From positions 124,001 to 188,000 of the forward strand of contig JANNES010000015.1 in the NCBI GenBank assembly GCA_031378845.1: a stretch of 64,000 bases of DNA, in the 5' to 3' direction. Position 1 is the stretch's first letter, and each line of letters opens with the position of its first letter. Under the pieces are notes generated by a model, which did not search any database, was not told the DNA's origin, and saw nothing but the letters and a program-made list of their open reading frames with translations. The translations under genes and the position numbers were made by a program. Shown piece after piece: positions 50,786-59,251 of this stretch. This stretch comes from JAJNPS01 sp031378845 (lineage in GTDB: Bacteria > Pseudomonadota > Alphaproteobacteria > Rhodobacterales > Rhodobacteraceae).

Positions 50786-52014
50786 CGATTGGCTACGTCA
50801 TGAACACCTATCCCCTGCCGTCCACGACGTTTGTGCGACGCGAGATTCACGCCCTGGAACGCCGCGGGTTGCAGGTCCACCGGTTCGCGATGCGGGCAGA
50901 CAGCAAACCACTGGCAGACCCGCAAGACGTCGCCGAAGCAGCAAGGACGGAACACCTGCTCAAGGCGGGCGTCGCGGCATTGTTGCCGAGCGCCCTGCGG
51001 TGGATGATCGGGCGTCCTTTGCGGACCCTGGCGGCCCTGCGGCTGGCGATGACCTGCGGTGCGCGCGGATCGGGCGGTGCGCCCGGCACGGGCGGCAGGC
51101 TCCGCCACATCGTCTATCTGGTCGAGGCAGCGCATCTAGCCAGCCGCTGTCACGCGCTGAATATCCGCCATGTCCATGCGCATTTCGGCACCAATGCGAC
51201 GGCTGTCGCGATGCTTTCACATGTCATGGATGGCCCCACCTTCAGCTTTACCACGCATGGCCCGGAGGAATTCGACGCCCCCCGCGCGCTGGCACTGGAC
51301 CTGAAAATCGAGCGCGCCGCTTTTGTCGCGGGCATCTCCAGCTTTGGCAAAAGCCAGCTTTCGCGCTGGGTCAGTCCCGACATCTGGCCACGCCTGACGG
51401 TTGTACATTGCGGGATTGAGCCGTGGAAGTTTCCGGACCCTGCGCCTCCAAAGGCCGCGCCGCCGCGACTGGTCGCCATTGGCCGGCTGTCAGAGCAAAA
51501 GGGCTTTGCCCTCTTGTTGGATGCAGTGGCCTTGGCGCGTCACAAGGTGCCAGACCTGCAAGTGGAGCTGGTTGGCGACGGCCCCTTGCGCGACAGTCTG
51601 ATTGCGCAGGCCAAATCCCTTGGCGTGACAGACCTGGTGACCTTTGCCGGATGGAAGACGGAAGCTGAGGTGCGCGCCAGCCTTGCCGCAGCCCAGGCGC
51701 TGATCTTGCCGTCTTTTGCCGAGGGCCTGCCGATGGTCATCATGGAGGCCTTTGCCGCCGGTCGCCCGGCCATAGCCACCTCGATCGCGGGGATCCCGGA
51801 GCTTGTGACATCCGACACCGGCTGGCTGGTGCCCGCTGGCGACGCGGAACGCCTGGCCATCGCGATCGAGGATATGGCCAAGACCCCGCACGAGGGTCTT
51901 GCAGCGATGGGGCTGGCCGCCCGTGCGCGCGTCCTTGCACGCCATGATATCGACATCGAGGCTGGGAAACTTGTGGTGCGCTTTGCCACCCTTGACGGGT
52001 CAATCAGCGCGTAA
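50782..52014 (+). CDS. Family 1/4 glycosyltransferase (WcaL-like)
   Basis: This is a GT-B enzyme of 410 residues. The N-terminal half (GYVMNTYPLPSTTFVRREI, VHAHFGTNATAVA, THGPEEFDA) and the C-terminal half (AIGRLSEQKGFALLLDA, LVGDGPLRDSL, SFAEGLPMVIMEAFAAGRP, the donor-binding E-x7-E) are both complete. The pattern resembles colanic-acid-type glycosyltransferases. The ATG at 50782 overlaps the stop of the oxidoreductase gene. Its 3' end overlaps the convergent esterase gene by 11 bases. Confidence 0.92.
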   Translation: MTIGYVMNTYPLPSTTFVRREIHALERRGLQVHRFAMRADSKPLADPQDVAEAARTEHLLKAGVAALLPSALRWMIGRPLRTLAALRLAMTCGARGSGGAPGTGGRLRHIVYLVEAAHLASRCHALNIRHVHAHFGTNATAVAMLSHVMDGPTFSFTTHGPEEFDAPRALALDLKIERAAFVAGISSFGKSQLSRWVSPDIWPRLTVVHCGIEPWKFPDPAPPKAAPPRLVAIGRLSEQKGFALLLDAVALARHKVPDLQVELVGDGPLRDSLIAQAKSLGVTDLVTFAGWKTEAEVRASLAAAQALILPSFAEGLPMVIMEAFAAGRPAIATSIAGIPELVTSDTGWLVPAGDAERLAIAIEDMAKTPHEGLAAMGLAARARVLARHDIDIEAGKLVVRFATLDGSISA

Positions 52015-52645
52015 GGCGCGCCTGCAACGCCGCAAGGTCCGCCTGCAGGATCGCGTGCCCGGCGCCGGGATGGACCGTCATCGTGACCTCTGCGCCCAAC
52101 CCCCGCAGTACCTCTGCACTTTCTTGGGCCCGCAAAAGCGGAATATGGGGATCGCGCGCATGTACCGACAACCAGACCCGTGCCCCGTCGCGCCGACCCG
52201 CATAATCAAATGCCTTTGCCCGATGACCATAAAGCAAATCATGCGCGCCGGTGTCCTTGTCTGAGGTCCCGAGCAGGCCGCCGGAAAACCCAAGAATCCC
52301 GGCAAGCCCGTCACCCCGGCGCGCAAAGGTTTCCAGCGCAAGGCAGGCACCCTGACTGAAGCCGGCCAGCCAGATCCGATCGCGCGCCAACCCTTCGGCC
52401 TGCAACGCCTCCACCGCCGCAACCATCGCCGCCATGGCGCGCTCCAGATGGGGTGCGATCACATCGGTCGGCGCCAGGAATGAGGTCGGCCACCAGCTTT
52501 GTCCGAGCGCTTGCGGCGCGATGGCTGCGACATCTGACAGCCCGGCAGCAGCCATCAGGCCAAGGATATCCTCGGCGGTCCCGCCCCGGCCATGTGCCAG
52601 AACGATGCCCGTACGCGCACCCTTTGCCGGACCGGCCCGCATCAC
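52004..52645 (-). CDS. Phospholipase/carboxylesterase-family alpha/beta hydrolase
   Basis: This encodes a 213-residue alpha/beta hydrolase. The nucleophile elbow is LAGFSQGACLAL (Ser about 97), HGRGG forms the oxyanion region near the start, and the catalytic His is in PGAGHAI near the C-terminus. The family cleaves short esters and lysophospholipids. It overlaps the stop of the upstream dioxygenase gene (GTGA/TGATG), which suggests a shared transcript and possibly a shared aromatic or ester substrate. GTG at 52645 or ATG at 52642 could be the start. Confidence 0.87.
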   Translation of the reverse strand: MMRAGPAKGARTGIVLAHGRGGTAEDILGLMAAAGLSDVAAIAPQALGQSWWPTSFLAPTDVIAPHLERAMAAMVAAVEALQAEGLARDRIWLAGFSQGACLALETFARRGDGLAGILGFSGGLLGTSDKDTGAHDLLYGHRAKAFDYAGRRDGARVWLSVHARDPHIPLLRAQESAEVLRGLGAEVTMTVHPGAGHAILQADLAALQARLTR

Positions 52646-53556
52646 GAGTTGACCTTCAGGGGCGGCAACGCCCTTTCGATCCGCGCGCGCATCGGTTCAT
52701 ATTTCAGCGGCAGCATCAGCTTCTGGCCCAAAGCATCCGTTGGCTCATCGACCGCAAAGCCGGGTGGGTCCGTGGCGATTTCAAACAATACGCCGCCCGG
52801 TTCGCGAAAGTAGATCGCATTGAAATACTGCCGGTCGATCACCTCGGTGGTGCGATGCCCCGCGCTGGCAAGCCGCTCTTGCCACGCGTGCTGCGCCTCT
52901 TGGGTTGTGGCGCGAAAGGCGACATGGTGGATGGTCCCGGCCCCGGATCGCCCTTGGCGGGGCGCATCATGACGGATCAGGTCGATCAGTTTGCCTCGCG
53001 CGGTCCCCGGCGCCTGCAGCCGCAGCCGGGTCACTTGCCCCTGCCGCTCTTCGCCGATGGCCTCATAGCCAAAAACATCCGTCAGCAGCCGCGCTGTCTG
53101 GTCGGTGTCACGCAGCCACAGCGTGACGGAATGAAAGCTATGGGTATCCTCGGCGGCCGCGACCTCGATCAATTCCACGGTGGCGCCATCCGGGTCGCGC
53201 AGCGACAAGACCCGCTCGCCAAAGCGTTCGGTCGGCCCGTCGGAGTTTTGGATCTCTGCGCCATGGCGCGCCATCGCCAAGTCAAAGTCCGCCTTTCCCA
53301 ATGCATAAGCAAATGCCGAAGCCATCCCTGGACCCGCACGCCCAGGTCCTGCATTCGCGAAAGGAAAGAAGGTCAGGATCGTACCGGGGTTTCCCGCCGC
53401 ATCACCATAGTAAAGGTGATAGGTCCCCGGATCGTCAAAGTTCACCGTTTTTTTGATCAGCCGCTGCCCCATCGCGCCGTGGTAGAAATCGACATTCGCC
53501 TGCGCCGACTCGCAAATCGCCGTCACATGGTGAAGTCCGGGAATATGTGCGTCCAT
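52642..53556 (-). CDS. Ring-cleaving dioxygenase of the VOC superfamily (MhqO-like)
   Basis: This encodes 304 residues made of two vicinal-oxygen-chelate modules. Likely metal ligands are the His in IPGLHHVTAICE (N-terminal module), and His in GTIHHVAF and Glu in GVLFEIATDPPGF (C-terminal module). Such enzymes are annotated as hydroquinone or catechol ring-cleaving dioxygenases, often paired with an esterase or hydrolase, as here. Start ATG at 53556 has AGGAG six bases upstream; the adjacent ATG at 53559 is also possible. The longer frame is rejected. Confidence 0.87.
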   Translation of the reverse strand: MDAHIPGLHHVTAICESAQANVDFYHGAMGQRLIKKTVNFDDPGTYHLYYGDAAGNPGTILTFFPFANAGPGRAGPGMASAFAYALGKADFDLAMARHGAEIQNSDGPTERFGERVLSLRDPDGATVELIEVAAAEDTHSFHSVTLWLRDTDQTARLLTDVFGYEAIGEERQGQVTRLRLQAPGTARGKLIDLIRHDAPRQGRSGAGTIHHVAFRATTQEAQHAWQERLASAGHRTTEVIDRQYFNAIYFREPGGVLFEIATDPPGFAVDEPTDALGQKLMLPLKYEPMRARIERALPPLKVNS

Positions 53557-53681
53557 CATCCGCTCCTTTTGTCGCAATCCGGCAATAGATTTGCCAAGGT
53601 TTGCCAGATGCAGATACGTTGTTTCGCCAGAGAGGAAAGACATGATCAACGCGCCTTTTCTGTGCGCAAACGCACACTGGC

Positions 53682-54506
53682 CTAACGACCCCGCGTGAAT
53701 GACGCGCCTCCGCGCTTGAAACGCACCATCACGGACACCGCCGCATAGGTCATGAAGCCGGTAGGATCGGCCAATGCCAGACGCAAGAGTTCTGTACCGC
53801 CCAAAGGCACCTTGCCTTCGCGGTCACGCAACCCGGGGTACTTGTGGTCCAACTCGCGCACCCCGGCATCCTGTCGCCGCCGCACCCGCACCAGTGCCCC
53901 GAACCCCTCGATCATTGGCCAGTCATAGGTCGCCGAAACCTGCACGCGTTCGGATGGCTCGAACTGCAGGCGCACAAAGGTGTCGTCCGAGATGATCGCC
54001 GGAAACTCCGCCCAGCGCGCGCGACCTGTGGCGTTCACTCCAAACAGCCCATATCCCGGCGCCACGCTTTTCGCAAAAGGCAACCGTGACCAGAACCGGC
54101 CATAAGCCCGCGTCACAGCACTTTTGGCGCGCGGGATGACGGGTGTCGCCCCGACATAGACCGGCTTTGCGCCACTCATAGCCGCCGCAAACTGCCGAAT
54201 CACCGCCCGGTCAACAACGATATCGGCATCAAGATAAAGCCGAAGATCGCCCGATGCAGCTCTGTCCCCGGCATTCAGCGCGCCGGGCTTTGAACCCTGA
54301 ACAAGGTCCAGCACCACCAACCGCCACCCTGCCTTGCGCGCCAGAGAGTCTTGCGCACGCGCGACATCGGCGGTGCGGTCACGACACCCGTTGGCCACCA
54401 CGATCGCCTCGACCTGCAGACCCACCACATCGCACGCAAACAGCGCCTGCAGGCAGCGGTCGATGTAGCGTTCTTCGTTTGATGCCGGAATGATGACGCT
54501 CAGCAA
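53682..54506 (-). CDS. Family 2 glycosyltransferase
   Basis: This encodes a 274-residue GT-A enzyme with LSVIIPASNEERYIDRCL at the N-terminus, VVANGCRDRTADVAR, GSKPGALNAGDRAA and YLDADIVVD as the DxD motif. SDDTFVRLQF gives the acidic acceptor-side residue. There is no strong membrane segment, so it may be peripheral. The frame begins with TTG at 54506 and overlaps the end of the upstream gene by seven bases. Coupling to the SGNH/hydrolase genes upstream suggests a joint role in polysaccharide synthesis or modification. Confidence 0.87.
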   Translation of the reverse strand: MLSVIIPASNEERYIDRCLQALFACDVVGLQVEAIVVANGCRDRTADVARAQDSLARKAGWRLVVLDLVQGSKPGALNAGDRAASGDLRLYLDADIVVDRAVIRQFAAAMSGAKPVYVGATPVIPRAKSAVTRAYGRFWSRLPFAKSVAPGYGLFGVNATGRARWAEFPAIISDDTFVRLQFEPSERVQVSATYDWPMIEGFGALVRVRRRQDAGVRELDHKYPGLRDREGKVPLGGTELLRLALADPTGFMTYAAVSVMVRFKRGGASFTRGR

Positions 54507-57055
54507 CCGTCACATCCGGCGGCCAGCGCGTCCCAACGTGGATTGGTGTCACCAAGGTGCCGCATGGCGCCCCAGCTTCCCCATTTGGATGGGTTGCCGA
54601 TATCAAAAAACTGGTTGAACGGCGCGTCGGTCACCCGTGCCCAGCCTTTCATGAGGTCTTGGTACATCGCCCCCATCTCAGGCGAATAGTTGAAAGCGGT
54701 AAAAAAGTCGGTGAGCAGCGGATCATCGACAGCGCCGCCAATTCCGACAACGTGGCTGCCACCCTCGTACATCACCAACTGCAACCCATGATCCTTGGCG
54801 ACTTTGGCCTGATAGGGAAAGACACGCGTCGTGTTCCACAAAAGCGTGTCTTCGGTATCGCCAGTCCACCGCCCGTCGCGCAGCTCTTCGGCGACCTTGG
54901 GGATTGCGGCGTCGAACCGGTGTTGCGCGACATAGGCTACAGCAGCATCCCCCGAAAGTCCTTGTTCGGCCGCCGCAGCTTCGGCGGCCGCGACGCTTTC
55001 TTCGATCCAGCCGCGCACAATGGGAACCTTGCTTTCCTGTCCAAGATTCGCAGCGAAGTATCCTGTAATCGCATAGGCATCAAATCCCTGAGCAGGCGGC
55101 GGCTTGCCCTCTGCAATCACCTGCTCCGCATCGAGGATCTGCGATTCAAGCCCCCGATACCCCGTCTGCGTACTGATCACTCTGACCAGACGGGCCTCCG
55201 CGTCCTTGCCGAACACCTCTGTCCAGATCGCTGCGACCTCGGTCGCACGAAGGGCATAGTACTCCACCCACTTGTATTTCTCGCCCCAACGCGCCATGCC
55301 CTGCTCTTCAGCCCAAGCTGCCTGATAGAATTGCCAGTTCCAGACCTCGTTTGAGAATTCCGCCCAGACCTGCCGGTCGGTCTCAAGCCCGTCACGCACA
55401 ATCTCTGCAAAGCGGCGTACATAGTCATCGTCGGCCATATGCGGCAAGGTAAACCACGGATCGGCATCCAGCGCGTTGGAAAGTGCAACCATGATTTCAA
55501 CGGGAACGCCCTTTTCCGTCCAGGTATAGTCGTCGACTTCGGGTCGATCTTCAAACCGCGACTGGCCTGAATTGTTGGTGGCCATCCAGTCCATGAACCG
55601 CACCCCCTTGACCCCGCGAAGGCGCGCCAACCATTCCGGATTGAAGATCTCGCCTGCATCAAACGCGGCAACCCGGTCTTCGCGCACAATCGTGATGTCG
55701 CGCACCGGATCGGCTTTGTCGGTCGCGTCAATCGTCACCATGACAAAGCCCGGACCGGGATCGTAATCGAACAGAACCCGTCCGGGTTCCGACGAAACCT
55801 GGCGACCGATGCCCTCGATCTTGACGTTGCCGGTCCCTTGGTAGCGGACCACATAGCGGCCCCGCAGCCCCAGGCTATCGCTGGGCATATCCGTCATAAC
55901 CAGCGTCGACAGCGAAACCACTTCCGAGGGGATCCGCGTCGGCCAGCCATGGTCGTCAAGCGCACCCACGCTCACAAGCTCTTCCTGGCCCCAGCCGCCC
56001 CACTGATCAGGAAGGTGCCCAACCCATTGGCGCCCCGATTTCATCAGATCGAGAAAAGGCAGTTGCGTCGACCAGTCGGCAACAGCAGCCAAGCCGACAA
56101 TCAACGAGGGATTGGCCACACCCGGCAAGTCAATGACATCGGGCACCGGAGCCGGCGGGATCTCGGCGATTTCCGTCGCAACGACAGCGACCGTGGCAGT
56201 TTCTGCCGGCAAACTGACGGACGCTTCGATGGTCAGCGGGGGCAATGCATCGAACGCCTGCACCTCCTCCCAGGCGATGCGCTGAAAGATCGCCGCCTGT
56301 TCGTCCGACAGGACCCAGTCACGCGTCGGCCACGACCGCAGCAACCGCGCTGGCAACCCTTCGGGAGATTTCCCCGTCAGCGCCGCAAGCTCGACCATCG
56401 CGATAAAGTAGGCACCACGGCCATTGGGGTATTTGTTATCCTTGAACAAATCCTCAATGCGCGAGATGCCCGGAACACGACCGGCCGCAATCTCATCGGC
56501 CAGACGCCCGATGGCTTGCCCGGCAGGGATGACCGTGATTTCGCCCCCGAAAGAATCCTCGCTGGCCTTTGCCGCAATGGCACGCCAGATATCGCCATCG
56601 ATTTCGATCCGTTCGCGCCATGGGATATCCGAGCCGGCATCATTCTTTTTGTCGATCACGACGCCGGAGTCCAAGCTGTGCCATGTCTCGGTCAGGAAAA
56701 CGCGGACATCCGGGTTCGCCGCGCGGGCAACCGCAGCATAGGTCGCGACGGTAATTGCAGGTTCGTGCCAGTCGACAATTGCGGCCAAAGGCATGCCTTC
56801 GGACAGGATCAGCGCGCGTGTTTCGCCCTTTTGCAACTCACTCAACGCCTCAACCTCTGGCGGGACCGCATCGCGGTCCGTCGATGATGGCGTCTTCAGA
56901 TTGTACTCTAGGGGTGCCCCGCCGATCATGTCGACCGCCGCAGTGACAGAGCCCCCCATATGGTTGATCCCGGCCTCGACCAGCAGCGGAACCGTTCGCT
57001 CCAGCCGCCCATCCCCGACAAACAAGATTTCAGCAAGCGCGAGAAACAACGACAT
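54500..57055 (-). CDS. Fusion of a degenerate SGNH domain with a glycoside-hydrolase-like domain
   Basis: This encodes 851 residues. Residues 1-260 align by eye with the SGNH protein encoded next door (ETWHSLD, AGRVPGISRIEDLF, GKSPEGLP). The GxS block is GDG (about residue 14-16), and the DxxH block is DNKY, so the catalytic Ser and His are missing. Residues 260-470 form a linker and a beta-rich module. Residues about 470-830 look like a TIM-barrel hydrolase with FSNEVWNW (Glu570) and VMYEGG (Glu764), the acid and nucleophile positions of clan GH-A enzymes. Related roseobacter proteins are sometimes called cellulose-binding. It has no signal peptide. The start at 57055 follows AGGAAGG. Confidence 0.8.
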   Translation of the reverse strand: MSLFLALAEILFVGDGRLERTVPLLVEAGINHMGGSVTAAVDMIGGAPLEYNLKTPSSTDRDAVPPEVEALSELQKGETRALILSEGMPLAAIVDWHEPAITVATYAAVARAANPDVRVFLTETWHSLDSGVVIDKKNDAGSDIPWRERIEIDGDIWRAIAAKASEDSFGGEITVIPAGQAIGRLADEIAAGRVPGISRIEDLFKDNKYPNGRGAYFIAMVELAALTGKSPEGLPARLLRSWPTRDWVLSDEQAAIFQRIAWEEVQAFDALPPLTIEASVSLPAETATVAVVATEIAEIPPAPVPDVIDLPGVANPSLIVGLAAVADWSTQLPFLDLMKSGRQWVGHLPDQWGGWGQEELVSVGALDDHGWPTRIPSEVVSLSTLVMTDMPSDSLGLRGRYVVRYQGTGNVKIEGIGRQVSSEPGRVLFDYDPGPGFVMVTIDATDKADPVRDITIVREDRVAAFDAGEIFNPEWLARLRGVKGVRFMDWMATNNSGQSRFEDRPEVDDYTWTEKGVPVEIMVALSNALDADPWFTLPHMADDDYVRRFAEIVRDGLETDRQVWAEFSNEVWNWQFYQAAWAEEQGMARWGEKYKWVEYYALRATEVAAIWTEVFGKDAEARLVRVISTQTGYRGLESQILDAEQVIAEGKPPPAQGFDAYAITGYFAANLGQESKVPIVRGWIEESVAAAEAAAAEQGLSGDAAVAYVAQHRFDAAIPKVAEELRDGRWTGDTEDTLLWNTTRVFPYQAKVAKDHGLQLVMYEGGSHVVGIGGAVDDPLLTDFFTAFNYSPEMGAMYQDLMKGWARVTDAPFNQFFDIGNPSKWGSWGAMRHLGDTNPRWDALAAGCDGC

Positions 57056-57066
57056 CGTGAACCTTC

Positions 57067-58014
57067 CTAGCCTGCAGGTTTGCGTCCGACACCCGTCGGA
57101 CCATAGCCAGTGACAACTTTCCAGACCACCTCTTGCATGATGCGGGCCGCCTCGGCGGACGGCGCGTCGGCAAGCGTGCCGTCTGCCCGTTTGAGCGCAT
57201 GCGGAAGGCCGACCGGCGAGGTGCCGTAAATCACCGCATAATGCACCAAAGCCATCAGATAGGCGCCCTTGTCGTTGAAATGGATTTGATCCTGACTGCC
57301 GTCGTCCGCGCGGCCAAACAGTTCCTCGCGCCGCGTCATGCCCGGGACCCGACCGGCCTCCATCTCGCGTACAACTGCGGCCATGACCTGACCTCCGGGA
57401 ATGACATAGATCGTGCCGACGCCGTCCTCGGCCATCGCCGGGCGCAAAAGCTCGGCCTCCCACTTCGATTCAAGGTCCCCGTCGATGCGCTCCAACCAGC
57501 CGTACGGATCATCTAGGCTGTGCCAGGTTTCATACAGATAGACGCGCATGTCAGGATTGCTGGCACGCGTCCGTTTTGCCCAAAGCGCGAGATATTTCGC
57601 ACTATCATGGTATTTGATCGCGTCCTTGATTTCGACCATTTCAGTCACGACAAACGTATCAAACCGACCCGAAGCCAGCGCCGTCTCGACGGGCTGAAAT
57701 CGCGGATGGGCGTTTTCAATCTCAAAGCCCTGAACCTCGCCGACCCAGTGGCCGCGCATCGGGGCACCCCAGCCCAATTGGCTTGCATATTCGTGCCCGC
57801 CCGCCAACTGTGACAGCATCGAAGGCATGTCGCGCCCGACCAGACTGTGCCCCAGATGATAGACGTGGGCGGAACCATTCCGCGGCGCCACCGCCACGGC
57901 ATATTGTGCGTCAAACGCGTCTTTGGACAAAGGTTGCGGGCCAAAAAACACGCTAGCCGACACAGCCAGCGCTGCCCCGATCGCCACCAACACCGCAGCC
58001 AACCTGATCCGCAC
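57067..58014 (-). CDS. SGNH/GDSL-type hydrolase, predicted exported
   Basis: This encodes 315 residues with a signal peptide or anchor at residues 1-25 (LAAVLVAIGAALAVSASVFF). The SGNH blocks are intact: YHLGHSLVGR with Ser57, the ETWHSLDD segment, and DQIHFNDKGAYL with the Asp242/His245 pair. The family removes acetyl or other acyl groups from sugars. It probably acts on the exopolysaccharide in the periplasm. It lies 11 bases upstream of its degenerate, fused relative and presumably arose with it by duplication. It is divergent from the saccharopine dehydrogenase genes. Confidence 0.83.
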   Translation of the reverse strand: MRIRLAAVLVAIGAALAVSASVFFGPQPLSKDAFDAQYAVAVAPRNGSAHVYHLGHSLVGRDMPSMLSQLAGGHEYASQLGWGAPMRGHWVGEVQGFEIENAHPRFQPVETALASGRFDTFVVTEMVEIKDAIKYHDSAKYLALWAKRTRASNPDMRVYLYETWHSLDDPYGWLERIDGDLESKWEAELLRPAMAEDGVGTIYVIPGGQVMAAVVREMEAGRVPGMTRREELFGRADDGSQDQIHFNDKGAYLMALVHYAVIYGTSPVGLPHALKRADGTLADAPSAEAARIMQEVVWKVVTGYGPTGVGRKPAG

Positions 58015-58189
58015 GCTTCACCTCAACCATCGGCGCCGCGAGCTAACAGCGGCGCAACCAGAACCATACCAGACACCGAACCTCGGAATGTCCATGTTCG
58101 AAAGAATCAGATAGTGATTTTCAATCCCGTCCAGTATGGCACGAAAAAGCGCGAAATACGCGTCCCCGAAGATTTGCGAGTTTCAAAAT

Positions 58190-59239
58190 ATGACCCACCT
58201 TTGGGTAAGGGCAGAACAGCGCCCGAACGAAGAACGCGTCGGCCTGACACCCCAGGGTGCTGCGACATTGATCGCGGCCGGACTGCGTGTGTCGGTCGAG
58301 GCCAGCACCGTGCGGGCCATCCCTCTGGACGGCTACCGCGCCGCAGGGTGCAAAATCGTTGCGGAAAACCTCTGGCCGCAGGCCTCAAATGACGCGATCA
58401 TCTTTGGGTTGAAGGAATTGCCCGATGACGGCACGCCCCTGACCCACCGCCACATCATGTTTGGACACGCCTACAAGGACCAGCCCGCCGGACAAGTCCT
58501 GCTGCGCCGCTTCCGGTCTGGGGGCGGGACGCTGTACGATCTGGAATATCTGGTGGACGAGGCCGGCCGCCGCGTCGCGGCCTTTGGTTATTGGGCCGGT
58601 TATGCCGGTGCGGCAGTTGCCCTCAAGTGCTGGGCCGCCCAGCAGCAAGATGCAATTGCGGGACCGATTGCGCGCTATGCGGGCAAAGCCGCACTTTTGG
58701 CAGATCTCGGCCGCGATCTGGGTGACGTTGCGCGACCGCGTGCCATCATCATCGGCGCCTTGGGGCGCGTCGGCACCGGGGCGGCCGACCTCTGCACCGC
58801 GCTTGGCGTTGCGGTCACCAGATGGGACATCGCCGAAACCGCCTCGGGCGGGCCGTTTCCGCAAGTGTTGCAGCACGAGATTTTCCTCAACTGCATCCTC
58901 GCGCGCCCCGGCTGTCCGGTCTTTGTTCCCGCCTCGGCCAGGACCGACACCCGCGCGCTGACCGTCATCGGCGATATCGCCTGCGATCCGACCTCGGATT
59001 TCTCGCCGATCAAGGTCTATGACCGCGCCACCGACTGGCACGCCCCGGCCCTGCGCGTCGCTGATAACCCGCCTCTCGACGTGACGGCGATCGACAATCT
59101 GCCGTCCCTGATGCCGGTCGAAAGCAGCGAGGACTATGCCGCACAACTCTTGCCCTCGCTCAGGACGCTTGGCAATTTGGACGCTGGCGTCTGGGCGCGC
59201 GCCAAGCTGGAATTTGATCGCCATGCTGCTGGGCTTTAG
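58190..59239 (+). CDS. Saccharopine dehydrogenase (lysine-forming type, LYS1-like)
   Basis: This encodes 349 residues related to alanine dehydrogenase and fungal LYS1. It shows THLWVRAEQRPNEERVGLTPQG at the N-terminus, the GFGYWAGYAGAAVAL-type segment, a Rossmann motif AIIIGALGRVGTGAADL (about residues 203-219) and GDIACDPTSDFSPI near the substrate site. It interconverts saccharopine with lysine and 2-oxoglutarate. The start at 58190 trims an unsupported 18-residue extension. The gene for its partner follows 12 bases later. Confidence 0.9.
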   Translation: MTHLWVRAEQRPNEERVGLTPQGAATLIAAGLRVSVEASTVRAIPLDGYRAAGCKIVAENLWPQASNDAIIFGLKELPDDGTPLTHRHIMFGHAYKDQPAGQVLLRRFRSGGGTLYDLEYLVDEAGRRVAAFGYWAGYAGAAVALKCWAAQQQDAIAGPIARYAGKAALLADLGRDLGDVARPRAIIIGALGRVGTGAADLCTALGVAVTRWDIAETASGGPFPQVLQHEIFLNCILARPGCPVFVPASARTDTRALTVIGDIACDPTSDFSPIKVYDRATDWHAPALRVADNPPLDVTAIDNLPSLMPVESSEDYAAQLLPSLRTLGNLDAGVWARAKLEFDRHAAGL

Positions 59240-59251
59240 GGGAGAAACACG

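Noticed and set aside
57056..57463. N-terminal extension of the SGNH/hydrolase fusion
   Set aside because: The extension is a shadow of the SGNH gene; the start at 57055 has a strong AGGAAGG site.
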